NCBI GenBank assembly: GCA_003696705.1 | Contig: RFGD01000470.1 | Span: 1-5,467 of the forward strand | Origin: Alphaproteobacteria bacterium | Lineage (GTDB): Bacteria > Pseudomonadota > Alphaproteobacteria > Rhodobacterales > Rhodobacteraceae | DNA: 5,467 nt | Direction: 5' to 3' | In this document: one piece after another, positions 4,955-5,467 of the stretch | Position numbering within the stretch: position 1 is the first letter of the stretch | Layout of the letters: each line of letters starts with the position of its first letter | The notes under the pieces: generated by a model | What the model was told of the DNA's origin: nothing | What the model saw: only the letters and a program-made list of their open reading frames with translations | Database searches by the model: none | Translations under genes and position numbers: made by a program

Positions 4955-5467
4955 ATGCGCACGACTTCAGAGCCAAAGATCATCTCGGGCAACGCCAACC
5001 GCACCCTGGCCCAGGCCATTGCCCGGCGCATGAGCATGCACCGGGGCCGCCCGGTCGACCTTGTCGACGCCCGTATCGAGCGCTTCAACGACCAGGAAAT
5101 CTTCGTCGAGGTCTACGAGAACGTCCGCGGCGAGGACATGTTCATCGTCCAGCCCACATCGCGGCCGGCCAATGACAACCTGATGGAACTTCTCATCATG
5201 ACCGACGCGCTGCGCCGGTCTTCGGCCGCCCGCATCACCGCCGTCATTCCGTATTTCGGTTATGCGCGGCAGGACCGGCGTTCACGGGCCCGTACGCCGA
5301 TCTCTGCGAAGCTGGTCGCGAACCTCATCACCGAAGCCGGAATCGAGCGCGTCCTCACCATGGATCTCCATGCCGCGCAGATCCAGGGCTTCTTCGACAT
5401 CCCCGTCGACAACCTTTATGCCTCGCCGATCTTCGCGCTGGATGTCCTGAACGCGTTCAAGGGGCGC
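4955..5467 (+). CDS. prs: Ribose-phosphate pyrophosphokinase Prs, N-terminal half
   Basis: Prs transfers pyrophosphate from ATP to ribose 5-phosphate to make PRPP, the precursor of purines, pyrimidines, NAD, histidine and tryptophan. The window shows 171 codons and ends in open frame; the full protein is normally about 310-340 residues. The N-terminal domain is clear: KIISGNANRTLAQAIA (8-23); RFNDQEIFVEVYENVRGEDM (43-62), which includes the FNDQE stretch for nucleotide binding; PANDNLMELLIMTDALRRSSA (71-91); PYFGYARQDRR (99-109), the ATP-binding RQD region; and MDLHAAQIQGFF (136-147), with the metal/ATP-site His139. The PRPP-binding loop (DDxxxTGGT type) lies beyond the window. I chose ATG 4955 because the protein aligns with Prs from about residue 8. 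The Shine-Dalgarno sequence is weak: GAG at 4944-4946, with GGA just before the start. It is divergent from the isomerase operon. Confidence 0.96.
   Translation, partial: MRTTSEPKIISGNANRTLAQAIARRMSMHRGRPVDLVDARIERFNDQEIFVEVYENVRGEDMFIVQPTSRPANDNLMELLIMTDALRRSSAARITAVIPYFGYARQDRRSRARTPISAKLVANLITEAGIERVLTMDLHAAQIQGFFDIPVDNLYASPIFALDVLNAFKGR

Noticed and set aside
3960..5033. A 357-codon plus-strand open frame opposite the isomerase and running into prs
   Set aside because: Arg/Gly/Pro-rich composition typical of a shadow frame; it crosses two well-supported genes.
5090..5096. FNDQE in Prs instead of the FSDGE of E. coli as a possible defect
   Set aside because: Glutamine at this position also occurs in the human enzymes (FSNQE) and, as I recall, in alphaproteobacterial Prs, so it is normal variation.

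Overview
The window is dense, high-GC coding DNA with short intergenic gaps. It looks like a chromosomal housekeeping segment of an alphaproteobacterium, most likely of the Rhodobacterales/Paracoccaceae type. That placement is inference, from the protein sequences (a Prs with FNDQEIF and DLHAAQIQGFF motifs, an L-threonine aldolase of the HVQEDECGAPEF type) and from a gene order I recall as usual in that group. I see no insertion sequence, phage gene, CRISPR array, tRNA or rRNA.

Layout. (1) Positions 1-396 hold the C-terminal part of a HAD class IIA (NagD-like) hydrolase on the plus strand, closed by a probable intrinsic terminator. (2) A gap of about 110 bp carries repeats and a good sigma70-like promoter. 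(3) A plus-strand operon follows: a MaoC-like hot-dog hydratase, ribF (riboflavin kinase/FAD synthetase), a UPF0260/YcgN-type cysteine-cluster protein and a PLP-dependent low-specificity L-threonine aldolase. The last three overlap through stop/start codons. (4) A two-gene minus-strand operon converges on it: a 2-hydroxychromene-2-carboxylate isomerase-like (kappa GST/DsbA fold) protein, then an alpha/beta hydrolase that starts inside the isomerase stop codon and ends inside the threonine aldolase gene. (5) A 92-bp divergent promoter region precedes prs (ribose-phosphate pyrophosphokinase) on the plus strand, cut off by the window end.

How the genes fit together. RibF makes FMN and FAD, Prs makes PRPP, and threonine aldolase cleaves threonine to glycine and acetaldehyde. 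The first four plus-strand genes after the terminator look co-transcribed, but I see no single pathway joining them. The isomerase/hydrolase pair looks translationally coupled and may share a detoxification or catabolic role that the sequence does not define.

I do not find a new biological system. The items most worth checking are two mutually exclusive hairpins over the ribF ribosome binding site, the convergent gene overlap that gives the hydrolase a basic tail antisense to the aldolase, and the overlapping divergent promoters upstream of prs.
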